Shown: positions 8,288-19,103 of the stretch, one piece after another | Position numbering within the stretch: position 1 is the stretch's first letter | Layout of the letters: each line of letters starts with the position of its first letter | Assembly (NCBI RefSeq): GCF_030440515.1 | Contig: NZ_CP076543.1 | Location: 2,852,001 to 2,916,000 of the forward strand | Source of the DNA: Streptomyces xanthophaeus | Lineage (GTDB): Bacteria; Actinomycetota; Actinomycetes; Streptomycetales; Streptomycetaceae | Length of the DNA stretch: 64,000 nucleotides | Direction of reading: 5' to 3' | Position numbers and translations under genes: made by a program | Notes under the pieces: generated by a model | The model's input: the letters and a program-made list of their open reading frames with translations, nothing else | The model's database searches: none | What the model was told of the DNA's origin: nothing

Positions 8288-9498
8288 TCGGCGGTGTCCT
8301 CGGGGTCGTAGAAGTACGAGTCGAAGTCGGCCGGGTTGTCGAAGCCGTTGGCGAATCGATTCGCCACCGGCTGGAGCTGCCCGGCCGCGCCGATCAGGTT
8401 CAGTACGTGCTCCGGCGGGACGCCCAGCATCGCGTTGGTCCACTGGGTGACCGGCTTGCCCGTGGTGAACCAGTACTTGTCGAAGGTGGCCTTCATCCAC
8501 GCCTCGTCGAACGGCTTGTCCCCGTGCATCAGGATCGACGACAGGTACGAGGCGGCGCACTTCGCGGCGGAGTTCGAGCCCTGCCCGGTGATCGGGTCGT
8601 TCGCGACGACCACGTCCGCGACGCCCAGCACGAGGCCACCGCCCGGGAGGCGCCCGATCGGGTTGCGGACGACCGGCGCGTAGCGCCCGGCGAGCGTGGC
8701 GCCGGCGTCCGTCAGCTCCGCCTTCGTCGCCCGGGAGTACTCCCACGGCACGAACTTCTCCATCAGCTCCAGCGTGAGCGCCAGGTGCTCCGCCGGGGCC
8801 TTGACGCCGTTGAAGACGTCCAGCGGACCGCCGGGGATGCCTTCCCAGAACAGGATGTCCGCCCGGCCCGAGGTGGTCAGGGTGGGCATGACGAACAGCT
8901 CGCCGACGCCCGGGACCAGGTTGCAGCGGACCGCTTCCGTCTCCGGGTGCTCCGGGCGCGGGCCCAGGCCGTGCACGTAGGCGACGGCGAGCGCACGCTG
9001 CGGGGCGTCGTACGGGGAACGCGCCGCGTCCCGCCCGAACATCGAGACCAGTTCGCCCTTGCCTGCGGCGACCAGCACCAGGTCGTACGTGCGGGAGAAG
9101 AAGTCGAGGTCGGCGACCGAGGCGCCGTGGATGACCAGCTGCCCGCCGCGCTGCACGAAGGTGTCGAGCCAGCCGGCCATCTTCACGCGCTGGTCGACGG
9201 ACTGCGCGTATCCCTTGAGCCTGCCGAGCCAGTCGATGGCGCGGCCGGCGTCGGGGGTGGCGACGGAGACGCCGAGGCCCTCGATCTTCGGGGCCTGCTG
9301 CTCCCAGAAGTTGATCTGGAGATCGCGCTCGTGCTGCAGGGCCGTGTCGAACATGCACTGCGTGGACATCACCCGCCCGGTGCGGATCTCGTCCGCCGTC
9401 CGGTTGGACATGAGGGTGACCTCGTACCCCTTCGACTGGAGTCCGAGGGCGAGCTGGAGACCGGACTGGCCGGCTCCCACGACGAGTATCTTGCGCAT
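8224..9498 (-). CDS. FAD-dependent styrene/indole monooxygenase-like protein (StyA family)
   Basis: A 424-residue flavoprotein monooxygenase. It begins with a Rossmann dinucleotide motif, VVGAGQSGLQLALGL (residues 6-20). It carries a second conserved region, LVLGVADVVVANDPITGQG, where the FAD-binding Asp and the product-release loop usually lie, followed by an alpha-helical C-terminus. StyA enzymes epoxidise aromatic alkenes with FADH2 from a separate reductase, and no reductase gene is adjacent. It is the last gene of the conservon, 26 bp after the GTPase gene, a position often taken by a cytochrome P450. The oxidised substrate is unknown. The 3' end overlaps the NlpC gene by 64 bp. Confidence 0.88.
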   Translation of the reverse strand: MRKILVVGAGQSGLQLALGLQSKGYEVTLMSNRTADEIRTGRVMSTQCMFDTALQHERDLQINFWEQQAPKIEGLGVSVATPDAGRAIDWLGRLKGYAQSVDQRVKMAGWLDTFVQRGGQLVIHGASVADLDFFSRTYDLVLVAAGKGELVSMFGRDAARSPYDAPQRALAVAYVHGLGPRPEHPETEAVRCNLVPGVGELFVMPTLTTSGRADILFWEGIPGGPLDVFNGVKAPAEHLALTLELMEKFVPWEYSRATKAELTDAGATLAGRYAPVVRNPIGRLPGGGLVLGVADVVVANDPITGQGSNSAAKCAASYLSSILMHGDKPFDEAWMKATFDKYWFTTGKPVTQWTNAMLGVPPEHVLNLIGAAGQLQPVANRFANGFDNPADFDSYFYDPEDTADYLAEVASASAPVASGASSAE

Positions 9499-9524
9499 CT
9501 CTCACGCTCTCTGTTCGGGGTGCT

Positions 9525-10157
9525 CTATTCGGGGGTGGTGTCGAGGGCGTGGCCCACCAGGGCGAGCAGTGATTCGACCACCGTGTCGCGGCGCCGCGCG
9601 TCCATGATCACGACGGGTACGTGGGGCGGGACGCTGAGCGCCTCGCGCACGTCGTCGGGCTCGTACGACTGCGAGCCGTCGAAGTGGTTGACGGCGACGG
9701 CGTACGGGAGCCCGCAGGTCTCGAAGTAGTCGAGGGCCGGGAAGCAGTCGCGCAGACGTCGGGTGTCGGCCAGGACGAGACCGCCGATGGCGCCGCGCAC
9801 CAGGTCGTCCCACATGAACCAGAACCGTTCCTGGCCGGGGGTCCCGTACACGTAGAGGACGAGGTCGTCGTCGAGGGTGACGCGGCCGAAGTCCATGGCG
9901 ACGGTGGTGGTGTTCTTGTCGGGGGTGCCGGTCAGGTCGTCGGTCGGGGCACTCGCCTGGGTCATCACCGCCTCGGTGCGCAGCGGGGTGATCTCGGAGA
10001 CGGAGGAGACGAAGGTGGTCTTGCCGACGCCGAAACCGCCCGCGACCAGCACCTTGACGGCGACGGGTGCGCGGGAGCGGTCGTACTGCCAGGGCTGGGC
10101 CGGGTCGTCGTCCGACTGCGGCAGGGACACCGGGTTGTCAGAGACGGCGAAGACCAC
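9525..10157 (-). CDS. conservon GTPase (CvnD-type ATP/GTP-binding protein)
   Basis: A 210-residue small GTPase of the conservon type. The Walker A/G1 motif is GGFGVGKT (40-47), G3 is YGTPGQERF, and the G4 position reads NHFD in place of NKxD, a variation common in this bacterial group. It should cycle between GTP and GDP states at the membrane under control of the kinase, roadblock and DUF742 proteins encoded just upstream. Its start overlaps the DUF742 gene by 20 bp. Conservons are known in S. coelicolor as signalling units that influence development and antibiotic production. Confidence 0.93.
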   Translation of the reverse strand: MVFAVSDNPVSLPQSDDDPAQPWQYDRSRAPVAVKVLVAGGFGVGKTTFVSSVSEITPLRTEAVMTQASAPTDDLTGTPDKNTTTVAMDFGRVTLDDDLVLYVYGTPGQERFWFMWDDLVRGAIGGLVLADTRRLRDCFPALDYFETCGLPYAVAVNHFDGSQSYEPDDVREALSVPPHVPVVIMDARRRDTVVESLLALVGHALDTTPE

Positions 10158-10527
10158 TGAGCACCCTTTCCAGCAGCGCGCGTTCGGGACGGCCGCTGCC
10201 GTGGCCCGTTGCGTAGACGCGGATCCGTCCCTGGTCGGCGAGGTCGCTGACCAGGACCCGGACCACGCCGAGCGGGAGCTTGAGCAGCGCGGCTATCTCG
10301 GCGATCGTCCGCATGCGGCGGCAGACCTCGACGATGGCGGGCATCTCGGGCATGCGGTCGGGCTTCTGCGGCTCCGAGACCTTCGTGTCCAGGGTGGCGA
10401 CGAACGTCTCGACGTGCAGGACCTGCGTGAAGCGGGTGCGGCCGCCCGTGAGTGAGTACGGGCGGACGCGGGCGGGGCGGCGGTCGGCGCCGCGTATCGG
10501 CAGCCGGTCGGAGGCCGTACTCCTCAC
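10138..10527 (-). CDS. DUF742 protein (CvnC-type)
   Basis: A 129-residue DUF742 protein, the third component of the conservon. The middle and C-terminal half (EVCRRMRTIAEIAALLKLPL, then GVVRVLVSDLADQGRI) reads as a winged-helix DNA-binding-like fold, although a role in transcription is not proven for the family. The N-terminus has the typical RVRPYSLTGGRT segment. The GTG start shares four bases with the roadblock stop and its end overlaps the GTPase start by 20 bp, so the three are translated together. Confidence 0.92.
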   Translation of the reverse strand: MRSTASDRLPIRGADRRPARVRPYSLTGGRTRFTQVLHVETFVATLDTKVSEPQKPDRMPEMPAIVEVCRRMRTIAEIAALLKLPLGVVRVLVSDLADQGRIRVYATGHGSGRPERALLERVLSGLRRL

Positions 10528-11009
10528 GGGGTGTTCTCCATCGACTGGCGCAGCTCACTGCGGACTTCGGGGGTCAGGACGTGGCCGGCGCGGCCGACGA
10601 ACAGGGCCATGTGGTAGGCGACGACGCTCATGTCGCAGTCGGGGGTGGCGTGCACGCCCAGCAGCGAGCCGTCGCTGATGGCCATGACGAAGACGGAGCC
10701 GTGCTCCATCGCCACCATGGTCTGCTTGACCGAGCCGGTCTCCATGAGGGCCGCGGCGCCGGTGGTGAGGCTGCCGAGGCCGGAGACGATGGTGGCGAGG
10801 TCGGCGGAGGCGCCGCGCGGGCCCCTGGTCTTGGGCCGGTCGGCCGGTTCGGCCGTGCCCGCTCCCGGGTCGGAGGACAGGAGCAGCAGCCCGTCCGAGG
10901 AGACGACGGCGACGGAGTTGACGCCGGGTACCTCCTCGACCAGGTCGGTCAGCAGCCACTGCAGGTTGCGGGCCTGGGTGCTCAGTCCGTACGTACTGGG
11001 CGCGGTCAT
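10524..11009 (-). CDS. roadblock/LC7 domain protein (CvnB-type)
   Basis: A 161-residue roadblock/LC7 protein. The LC7 fold runs over most of the protein, from NLQWLLTDLVEEVPGVNSVA through the GHVLTPEVRSELR tail. Such domains act as scaffolds or GAP-like regulators of small GTPases, matching the GTPase two genes on. The ATG overlaps the stop of the kinase gene by four bases. A Gly/Pro-rich insert (about 50-68) interrupts the usual fold. Confidence 0.93.
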   Translation of the reverse strand: MTAPSTYGLSTQARNLQWLLTDLVEEVPGVNSVAVVSSDGLLLLSSDPGAGTAEPADRPKTRGPRGASADLATIVSGLGSLTTGAAALMETGSVKQTMVAMEHGSVFVMAISDGSLLGVHATPDCDMSVVAYHMALFVGRAGHVLTPEVRSELRQSMENTP

Positions 11010-13972
11010 GTGCGTGCCTCCTGTGCGGTGTCCCCCCGGTCGGTCTTGCTCTGGCCCTGCCGCTGCGTCGGCCCCTGGTCGAGGGCCTGGTCGAGCGCCT
11101 GGTCAGGGGCTTGGTCGGGCCCCTGCTCCTGGGCGAGTTCGGCGGCGACGACGCGCCGTCCGTCCTGGGCTCCCTGGTAGAAGCCTCCGAGCCGGCGCCG
11201 CAACTCCTCGGCGTCGACGCGGCGTGGCGGCTCGGGCCGTACGTCGTCACGGGCCGCGCGCTTGGCGGGGACGGCCCGCGGGGTCCGCTTGGGCAGGCCC
11301 TTGTCGGTGACGGCGCCTTGTCCTTCGGCCTGGTCGGCCGGGTGGCTGCCCTGGCGGGGGAGCCAGTTGCCCTCGGCCGGGGCGTGGGTGTGCGGCTCCG
11401 TCTCCGGTTCGGCTTCCTCTACGTCTTCCGCTGCGTCGGCCACGGGTGCGGCGGGGTCCGCCACGCCGCCGGGGGCGGCCGGCTCCGCGTCGGGGACGAC
11501 CCGCGCGAGCAGCTGTTCCTCGGGGGTGGGCCCGTCCTCTGCCGGGGGCGCGGCGACGAACACCTGGTCGGCGGGCACCGCCCCGGCCGTGGCGGGCGCG
11601 TCGGCGACCGGGTCCTGGTCCTGGTCCGGCTCCGCCGGGGTCTCGGCGACGACGGCGGGTCCCGCCAGCGCCTCGGCCAGGGTGATCGGGACCGCCGCGA
11701 CGGCAGGCTCCGGCTCCGGCTCGACGGCAGCCGGGACGACCGGTTCCTCGGCGACGGTCTCGGCGGCAGCCACCGCCGCGGCCTCGGCCTCGGCTTCCGC
11801 AGCCGCTTCCGTAACGGCGTCGGCGTCCGTGTCCGTGTCCGGAGCGGCATGCGTCCCCCGCCGCCGCTTCGGCAGCGTGTTCTCGTTCGCCTCCGCTATC
11901 ACTCCCGGCAGCAGCAGTGCGGGCGCGCCCGGCATGGCCAGGGCGTGCACCGGGGAGACCACCGGGGTGGTGGGCAGCAGCGCCGCCGGGACGACCACGA
12001 GGGCCTCGGTCCCGCCGTGCCGCGGGGTGCGCAGTTCGGCGGTGACCCCGTGCCGGGCCGCGAGCCGTCCGGCCACGTACAGGCCGAGGCCGAGGCCGTG
12101 TTCCGACTCGGGTTCCTCGTCGTAGGCGTCGGGCGTGGACAGCCGGTTGTTGAGCGATTCGAGGCGGTCCTCGGTGACGCCGATGCCCTCGTCCACGACG
12201 GACAGCACCACGTCACCGGAGCCCTGCAGCCAGCCGGAGACCTTCACCTTGACGTCCGGCGGGGAGAACGTGGTCGCGTTCTCCAGCAGTTCGGCCAGCA
12301 CGTGCGAGATGTCGTCGGCGGCGTGTCCCGCGATCTGGGTGTACGAGGGCAGCGCGGCGAGGTCGACGCGCTCGTAGCGCTCGATCTCGCTGACGGCGGC
12401 CCGCATCACGTCGACCAGCGGCACCGGCAGGCCCTGCCCGTGTCCGTGTTCCTGCCCGGCGAGGACCAGCAGGTTCTCGTTGTGGCGGCGCATCACGGTC
12501 GCCAGGTGGTCCAGCTTGAAGAGGGTCGCCAGCCGGTCGGGGTCCTGTTCCTTGGACTCCAGCTCCTCGATGACCGCGAGCTGGCGCTCCACCAGGCCCA
12601 GGGTACGCAGCGACAGCGAGACGGAGGTCGTCGACATGATGCGGCGGTGCTCCTCCAGCCCCGCCCGCAGCTGCGTCAGTTCTTCCTCCAGCGCGTCCCG
12701 GCCGGTGGCCAGCGCCTCACTGCGGCCGATGATCCGGCGCCGGTCGGCGTCGAGCCCGGCGATCCGGGTGTGGAGGGAGACCGTCTGGTCGCGCACCGCG
12801 TTCAGGTGGCGCACGACCTCGGCGAACTCGTCGTTGCGGCCCGTGAACCGGACCGGTTCCACCGAGCCTTCCGGTGTGGCCAGTCGCTCCGCGCCACGGC
12901 GCAGGACCGACAGCGGCCGGGTCAGCGACCGCGCCACGGCGGTCGAGACACCGACGGCGAACAGGAACAGCACGCCCAGCAGTGCGATCGCGACTTCGAG
13001 CCGGGTCACGTCGTCGTCGCGCAGCGCGGCCAGGGCGGAGGCCCGTTCACTCGCGAGGGTGGCCTCCACGGTGCGCATGCGGTCGATGCGGGCGGTCAGC
13101 GCGGTGCCGACGGTGGCGCCGTCGGTCTTGCGGTCGGCGGGCGTGAGGGTGGGCCGGTCGGTGAGCCGCTTGAGGAAGTCGTCGGCCGTCTTGACCTCGG
13201 GGCCGGTGACGGTGGCGGCCAGGGTCTGGCGCACGTCGGGCCGCGCGGCCCGCGCGAAGTCGTCGAGGGCGGCCTGTTCCCGTACGCGCGCCCGCTGGGC
13301 GGCGGTGGTGAGTTCGTCGACCACGGCCGAGCCCGGCGCCTGGTCGCCGCGGGGGACGGCCAGCCCGGCGAGCAGCAGTCCGCGGGTGGCCGAGGCCTGT
13401 TCCACGGCCTGGCCCAGCGGGGCCAGGGGACGGGTGGTGGCGAGGGCGGCCTCGGCGCGCGGCGGGGTCAGCTCGGCGAGCAGGTCGCCCGGGGCGAGGA
13501 GTTCCGCGATGACCGAGGCGTAGGCCTGGTGGGCGGCGAGGGCGGTGCCCTTGCCGTCTACGGCCTCGGCGCGGACGGTCCGTACGCGGGCGAGGGCCCG
13601 GGCGGTCGCCTCGTCGGCCTCGGCCTGGACCTCGGCGAGCTGCCGGTCGGTCCCGGCGATGCGCTCCTGGACGGGCCCCTTGGCCGTGCCGGGCCGGCCC
13701 TTGGCGGCGTACTCGACGACCGCGTCACGCTCGTCACCGAGGAGGTGCGTGAGGGTGAGGGTCTGCCGGGTCTGTTCCGCGAGGGTGACCAGGTGCTGGG
13801 AGTCGTTCAGTTCCGTCGAGGCGGAGACGACGGCGGGCGCGCCTGCCGCGAGGACGGTGAGGCCGGCGACGGCCACGCCGACGACCAGCCTGCGGCGCAC
13901 GCGGACGCGGCGTCCTGCGGGGGCCGGGCCGTCGGCGGCGGTGCCGTTCTTCCGAGACCGCTTCTTCTGCAC
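11006..13972 (-). CDS. nitrate/nitrite-sensing-type sensor histidine kinase of a conservon (CvnA-type)
   Basis: About 988 residues. A basic N-terminus and a membrane segment are followed by a large extracytoplasmic helical domain of the NIT type, a second membrane segment (VAIALLGVLFLFAVGVSTAV), a HAMP region, a dimerisation region and a HATPase domain. The ATPase domain has the N box ELLENATTFSPP and the glycine box GLGLGLYVAGRLA. The last 300 residues are Ala/Glu/Pro-rich and low complexity, and probably act as a flexible tail. It heads the conservon and presumably passes an external signal to the GTPase. The start is uncertain: a TTG at 13984 would add four residues; I prefer the GTG at 13972, with AGGA upstream. 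Confidence 0.92.
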   Translation of the reverse strand: MQKKRSRKNGTAADGPAPAGRRVRVRRRLVVGVAVAGLTVLAAGAPAVVSASTELNDSQHLVTLAEQTRQTLTLTHLLGDERDAVVEYAAKGRPGTAKGPVQERIAGTDRQLAEVQAEADEATARALARVRTVRAEAVDGKGTALAAHQAYASVIAELLAPGDLLAELTPPRAEAALATTRPLAPLGQAVEQASATRGLLLAGLAVPRGDQAPGSAVVDELTTAAQRARVREQAALDDFARAARPDVRQTLAATVTGPEVKTADDFLKRLTDRPTLTPADRKTDGATVGTALTARIDRMRTVEATLASERASALAALRDDDVTRLEVAIALLGVLFLFAVGVSTAVARSLTRPLSVLRRGAERLATPEGSVEPVRFTGRNDEFAEVVRHLNAVRDQTVSLHTRIAGLDADRRRIIGRSEALATGRDALEEELTQLRAGLEEHRRIMSTTSVSLSLRTLGLVERQLAVIEELESKEQDPDRLATLFKLDHLATVMRRHNENLLVLAGQEHGHGQGLPVPLVDVMRAAVSEIERYERVDLAALPSYTQIAGHAADDISHVLAELLENATTFSPPDVKVKVSGWLQGSGDVVLSVVDEGIGVTEDRLESLNNRLSTPDAYDEEPESEHGLGLGLYVAGRLAARHGVTAELRTPRHGGTEALVVVPAALLPTTPVVSPVHALAMPGAPALLLPGVIAEANENTLPKRRRGTHAAPDTDTDADAVTEAAAEAEAEAAAVAAAETVAEEPVVPAAVEPEPEPAVAAVPITLAEALAGPAVVAETPAEPDQDQDPVADAPATAGAVPADQVFVAAPPAEDGPTPEEQLLARVVPDAEPAAPGGVADPAAPVADAAEDVEEAEPETEPHTHAPAEGNWLPRQGSHPADQAEGQGAVTDKGLPKRTPRAVPAKRAARDDVRPEPPRRVDAEELRRRLGGFYQGAQDGRRVVAAELAQEQGPDQAPDQALDQALDQGPTQRQGQSKTDRGDTAQEART

Positions 13973-13984
13973 CGGTGCTCGCAA

Positions 13985-14369
13985 TCCTGTACGTGTGCTC
14001 TTGCTCGTCTACTCGTGTGGCCGAGGTAACGGCCGGTCAACAAGTAAACGCCCCCTGCTCCCTCGTACCGCCTCAGACCTTTGCAGCGTGCTGGGGAGAG
14101 AGCCGCACATCACCCAACCGGCCACTCGAACGAGTGAACATCACGGATGAGTTGCCGACCAACTCGGGCACCCTGTGCCGGGGTGCTTCCGTGGACAGGT
14201 GGTTGAAAGATCGATAGGGGCTTTGGCAGGATGCCCGCCCACAAGACCGCCCCGCCGCCCCGGCCCTCGTGGCCCGTACCGGGCGGCCGGTGTGCGGGGC
14301 CGCCGGGGCGCGCCCGATTTGGTACGGACCTGCCCGCGTCGGCCGGCTCCCGCGCGGCAGAATGCGGGT
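13985..14369. other. 385-bp intergenic region between the divergent conservon and PP2C-like genes
   Basis: It must carry the conservon promoter on the minus strand and the promoter of the PP2C-like gene. Short open frames are present but none has gene-like codon bias and a ribosome site together. CAGAAT at 14359-14364 sits six bases before the PP2C-like ATG and could be the -10 of a leaderless transcript; no good -35 accompanies it. I see no strong repeat here. Confidence 0.35.
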
Positions 14370-15143
14370 ATGCGCATCGACCTCGCCTCGGCCCCCGGCC
14401 ACCAGGAACGCCCCAATGAGGACTGGGTGTCGGCGGCGATCCCCGCTTCGGGCGGCGGCGTCCTGGTGCTCCTGGACGGGGTGACCCCGCCGCGCGGCGA
14501 CGACGGATGCGTGCACGGAGTGCCTTGGTTCACGGCCCGCCTCGGCGGCCGATTGACCGAACTGTCCGAATCGCGGCGGGACATGCCGCTCGATCAGGTT
14601 CTGGCCGAGTCCGTCCGCGCCACGGCCGATGCCCACCGCGACACCTGTGACCTTTCTCACGTGCGGACCCCGCAGGCGACGGTCGTCGTGGTCCGCTGGG
14701 ACGCGCAGTACGTGGAACACCTCGTCCTCTCGGACTCCGTACTGCTCCTGCAGGCCCCGGACGGCGGGGTGACGGCGGTGCTCGACGACCGGCTGGACCG
14801 GGTCCCGCGGGAGGTGCTGGGCTCGGTGGCCGCGACGGACGCCCTGCGCAACGCGGAGGGCGGCTTCTTCACGGCGGCCGCGGATCCGGCGGTGGCGGCC
14901 CGGTCCGTGACGGGGCGCACCCCGCGCGGGCAGGTGCGGGCGGTGGCCGCGCTCACGGACGGGGCGAGCCGGTGGACCGACACCTTCGGGCAGGGTGACT
15001 GGGCCGACTGCCTGGCGGTGCTGCGGAAGGAGGGTGCGCAGGGCCTGATCGGCCGGGTGCGCGCCCTCGAGGCCGACGCGGCCTTCCCGCCGGCCCGGTA
15101 CAAGCGGCACGACGACGCGTCGGCCGTCTACGCGGAGCTGTGA
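14370..15143 (+). CDS. PP2C-like protein phosphatase family protein
   Basis: A 257-residue protein with the PP2C-type layout: APGHQERPNEDW at 8-19 (the usual N-terminal Asn-Glu-Asp metal region), LVLLDGVTPP for the DGxG-like loop, VLSDSVLLL, ALTDGASRW and the terminal DDASAVYAEL resembling DDxTxx. The second metal motif reads DGVT rather than DGMG, so catalysis may be weak or lost. No signal peptide is visible. No Shine-Dalgarno precedes the ATG, and it may be translated from a leaderless mRNA. It could act as an anti-sigma or serine phosphatase-type switch, but there is no neighbour that fixes its partner. Confidence 0.75.
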   Translation: MRIDLASAPGHQERPNEDWVSAAIPASGGGVLVLLDGVTPPRGDDGCVHGVPWFTARLGGRLTELSESRRDMPLDQVLAESVRATADAHRDTCDLSHVRTPQATVVVVRWDAQYVEHLVLSDSVLLLQAPDGGVTAVLDDRLDRVPREVLGSVAATDALRNAEGGFFTAAADPAVAARSVTGRTPRGQVRAVAALTDGASRWTDTFGQGDWADCLAVLRKEGAQGLIGRVRALEADAAFPPARYKRHDDASAVYAEL

Positions 15144-15186
15144 GCGGTGAGCGGTGAGCTGTGAGCGGTGCCCGGTCCGAGCGGGT

Positions 15187-15627
15187 CTACTCCGCGCCGG
15201 TGTTCAACTGGTTCAGCAGCCGGGCCAGTTCCGCCACCTCGCCGCGGTCCCAGTCGGCGAGCTTGCGCATGTACTGCTCGCGCCGCGCTCCGCGGACCCG
15301 CAGGAACCGCTCCCGGCCCTCCTCCGTGAGGCCGACCAGGGAGGCCCGGCCGTCGGCGGGGTCCGGTTCGCGGGCCACCAGGCCGAGGACCTCCAGGGCC
15401 CGCAGCTGCCGGCTCATGGTGGCCTTGCCGACCCCGAAGTAGGCGGCGAGCTCGGTGGCCCGCTGCCGGCCGGCCGCCTCCAGGCGTACGAGGAGCCCGT
15501 ACGCGGCCGGCTCCAGCTCGGGGTGGAGCTCGCGGGCCATCTCGCCCGAGGAGGCGCGGGCCCGCCGGAGGAAGACGGACAGCTCCCGCTCCAGGGCAAG
15601 GAACTCCTGGTCTTCACTCCCGTGCAC
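15187..15627 (-). CDS. MarR family transcriptional regulator
   Basis: A 146-residue winged-helix protein. The HTH region RATELAAYFGVGKATMSRQL and the wing LVAREPDPADGRASLVGLTE (DxRxx wing motif) are classical MarR features, flanked by helices for dimerisation. The GTG at 15627 is preferred because AAGGAG lies six bases ahead. It converges on the PP2C-like gene with about 43 bp between the ends. No operator or obvious target gene is adjacent apart from lon downstream, separated by a terminator-like hairpin, so the ligand is unknown. Confidence 0.9.
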   Translation of the reverse strand: MHGSEDQEFLALERELSVFLRRARASSGEMARELHPELEPAAYGLLVRLEAAGRQRATELAAYFGVGKATMSRQLRALEVLGLVAREPDPADGRASLVGLTEEGRERFLRVRGARREQYMRKLADWDRGEVAELARLLNQLNTGAE

Positions 15628-15697
15628 GTCCCGCTCCTTCGATGATGTGTGGCACCCGGATGGTGCGGGGCCAGTATTTCGCAGCGGGTGTGCCGAC

Positions 15698-15731
15698 GGC
15701 CCGGTACCCCGCCGGAGCGGGACACCGGGCC
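15698..15731 (-). terminator. hairpin downstream of lon
   Basis: GGCCCGGT at 15698-15705 pairs with ACCGGGCC at 15724-15731, with an inner CCCGC/GCGGG stem. It lies 11 bp beyond the lon stop codon and is the likely end of the lon transcript. Confidence 0.6.
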
Positions 15732-15742
15732 GTGTGCACGCG

Positions 15743-18145
<2,403 letters not shown>

Positions 18146-18167
18146 GATCTTCCCTCCGGCAGTGAAG

Positions 18168-18186
18168 TTGAGCTCTGCCGACTCAA
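18168..18186. promoter_or_regulatory. HAIR-like element (HspR operator) upstream of lon
   Basis: TTGAGC-N7-ACTCAA, read on the lon strand as TTGAGT-N7-GCTCAA. The HspR consensus HAIR is CTTGAGT-N7-ACTCAAG, so one arm is perfect over its core and the other has one change. lon is an HspR target in S. coelicolor according to my recollection of the literature. Confidence 0.6.
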
Positions 18187-18219
18187 TGCATGTGCGCCTC
18201 CCGATGTTCCCCAAGGCCC

Positions 18220-18236
18220 GTTCGCCCGGGGCGAAC
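18220..18236. promoter_or_regulatory. ClgR-like palindrome upstream of lon
   Basis: GTTCGCCCGGGGCGAAC is palindromic except at the centre and fits the GTTCGC-N5-GCG pattern reported for ClgR, the activator of clp and lon genes in Streptomyces. It lies about 75 bp before the lon start, between lon and the next gene's stop codon. Confidence 0.6.
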
Positions 18237-18239
18237 GCG

Positions 18240-19007
18240 TCAGACCGCGGAGATGCGGATGTCGCCCGAGCTGGTCTCCACCGAGATCCGGGAGGAGGCG
18301 GAGGCGTCGTCGGTAAGGGTGATGTCGCGGTCGCCGGAGTCGGTGGAGACCTTGATCCGGTACGGGGCCTGCGGGACCTTCAGGGTGACGTCGCCCGAGC
18401 TGGTCTCGGCGAGCACCGATGCCGGTGCCTTCGTGAAGTCCAGGCGGGCGTTGCCCGAGGACGAGCGGATCTCCGCGCTCGGGCCGGACAGCTCGGTGGC
18501 GGTGATCTCGCCCGAGGAGGTACGGACCTTCAGCGGCCCGCCGATCCGGCCGGCCGTGACCGTGCCGGAGTCGGCCTCCACCTCGGCCCCCGCCACGCCC
18601 GTCACGGCGATGTCGCCGCTGGAGCTCTCCAGCTCGACCGTGGCGGTGGCCGGAACCTCCAGCCGGTAGTCGATGTAGCAGTTCCCGGAGCAGGTGTCGC
18701 TGAAGGTCAGTACGCCTGCGGTGACCTTCTGGCCGGTCTCCGGAACGGTGTCCCCGCGGTAGTGGACGGTGCGGTGGACCGTGACTCCGGGGCCGGTCCC
18801 GGGGGTGACGTCGATCGAGCCGGACCGGGCTCCGGTCACCTTCACCGCCTTGACCGCCTCGGTGACCGTGGCGTCGGCGGCCGCCGTCTTGTAGGCGTCG
18901 TCCGCGAAGGCGCCGCCCGGGAAGGAGCAGCCGGCCAGGAGGAGGCCGGCGCCGAGGGCGGCGATCGCGGTGCGGGCCATGCGGGCGGACGTGGTGTGAG
19001 AGGTCAT
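18240..19007 (-). CDS. DUF4097-type beta-helix lipoprotein
   Basis: A 255-residue secreted protein. The signal peptide ends with LLLAGC (lipobox), giving a lipid-anchored protein. The mature part is a right-handed beta-solenoid-like DUF4097 repeat with recurrent SSSGDI, TSSGEI, SSSGNA and TSSGDV turns every 20-25 residues. A CSGNC motif lies in the first third. The role is unknown; a similar protein lies beside a PadR regulator at 57660-58607, but this copy is cytologically distinct (exported). Its stop is three bases from the ClgR-like box of lon. Confidence 0.85.
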   Translation of the reverse strand: MTSHTTSARMARTAIAALGAGLLLAGCSFPGGAFADDAYKTAAADATVTEAVKAVKVTGARSGSIDVTPGTGPGVTVHRTVHYRGDTVPETGQKVTAGVLTFSDTCSGNCYIDYRLEVPATATVELESSSGDIAVTGVAGAEVEADSGTVTAGRIGGPLKVRTSSGEITATELSGPSAEIRSSSGNARLDFTKAPASVLAETSSGDVTLKVPQAPYRIKVSTDSGDRDITLTDDASASSRISVETSSGDIRISAV

Positions 19008-19103
19008 GACCCGATTCTGGATCGGGAGCGTGCCCCGGGCCGATGGGGCCCGTACCCGGACCCCCGGTGGGGCTAACCCCCGCCCTCCGTCCGCGCGGAC
19101 GGC

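Noticed and set aside
13972..14369. Short plus-strand frames beginning at 14175-14231 as an extended PP2C-like N-terminus
   Set aside because: The PP2C fold begins at the ATG at 14370; the upstream part is Pro/Arg-rich with no ribosome site.
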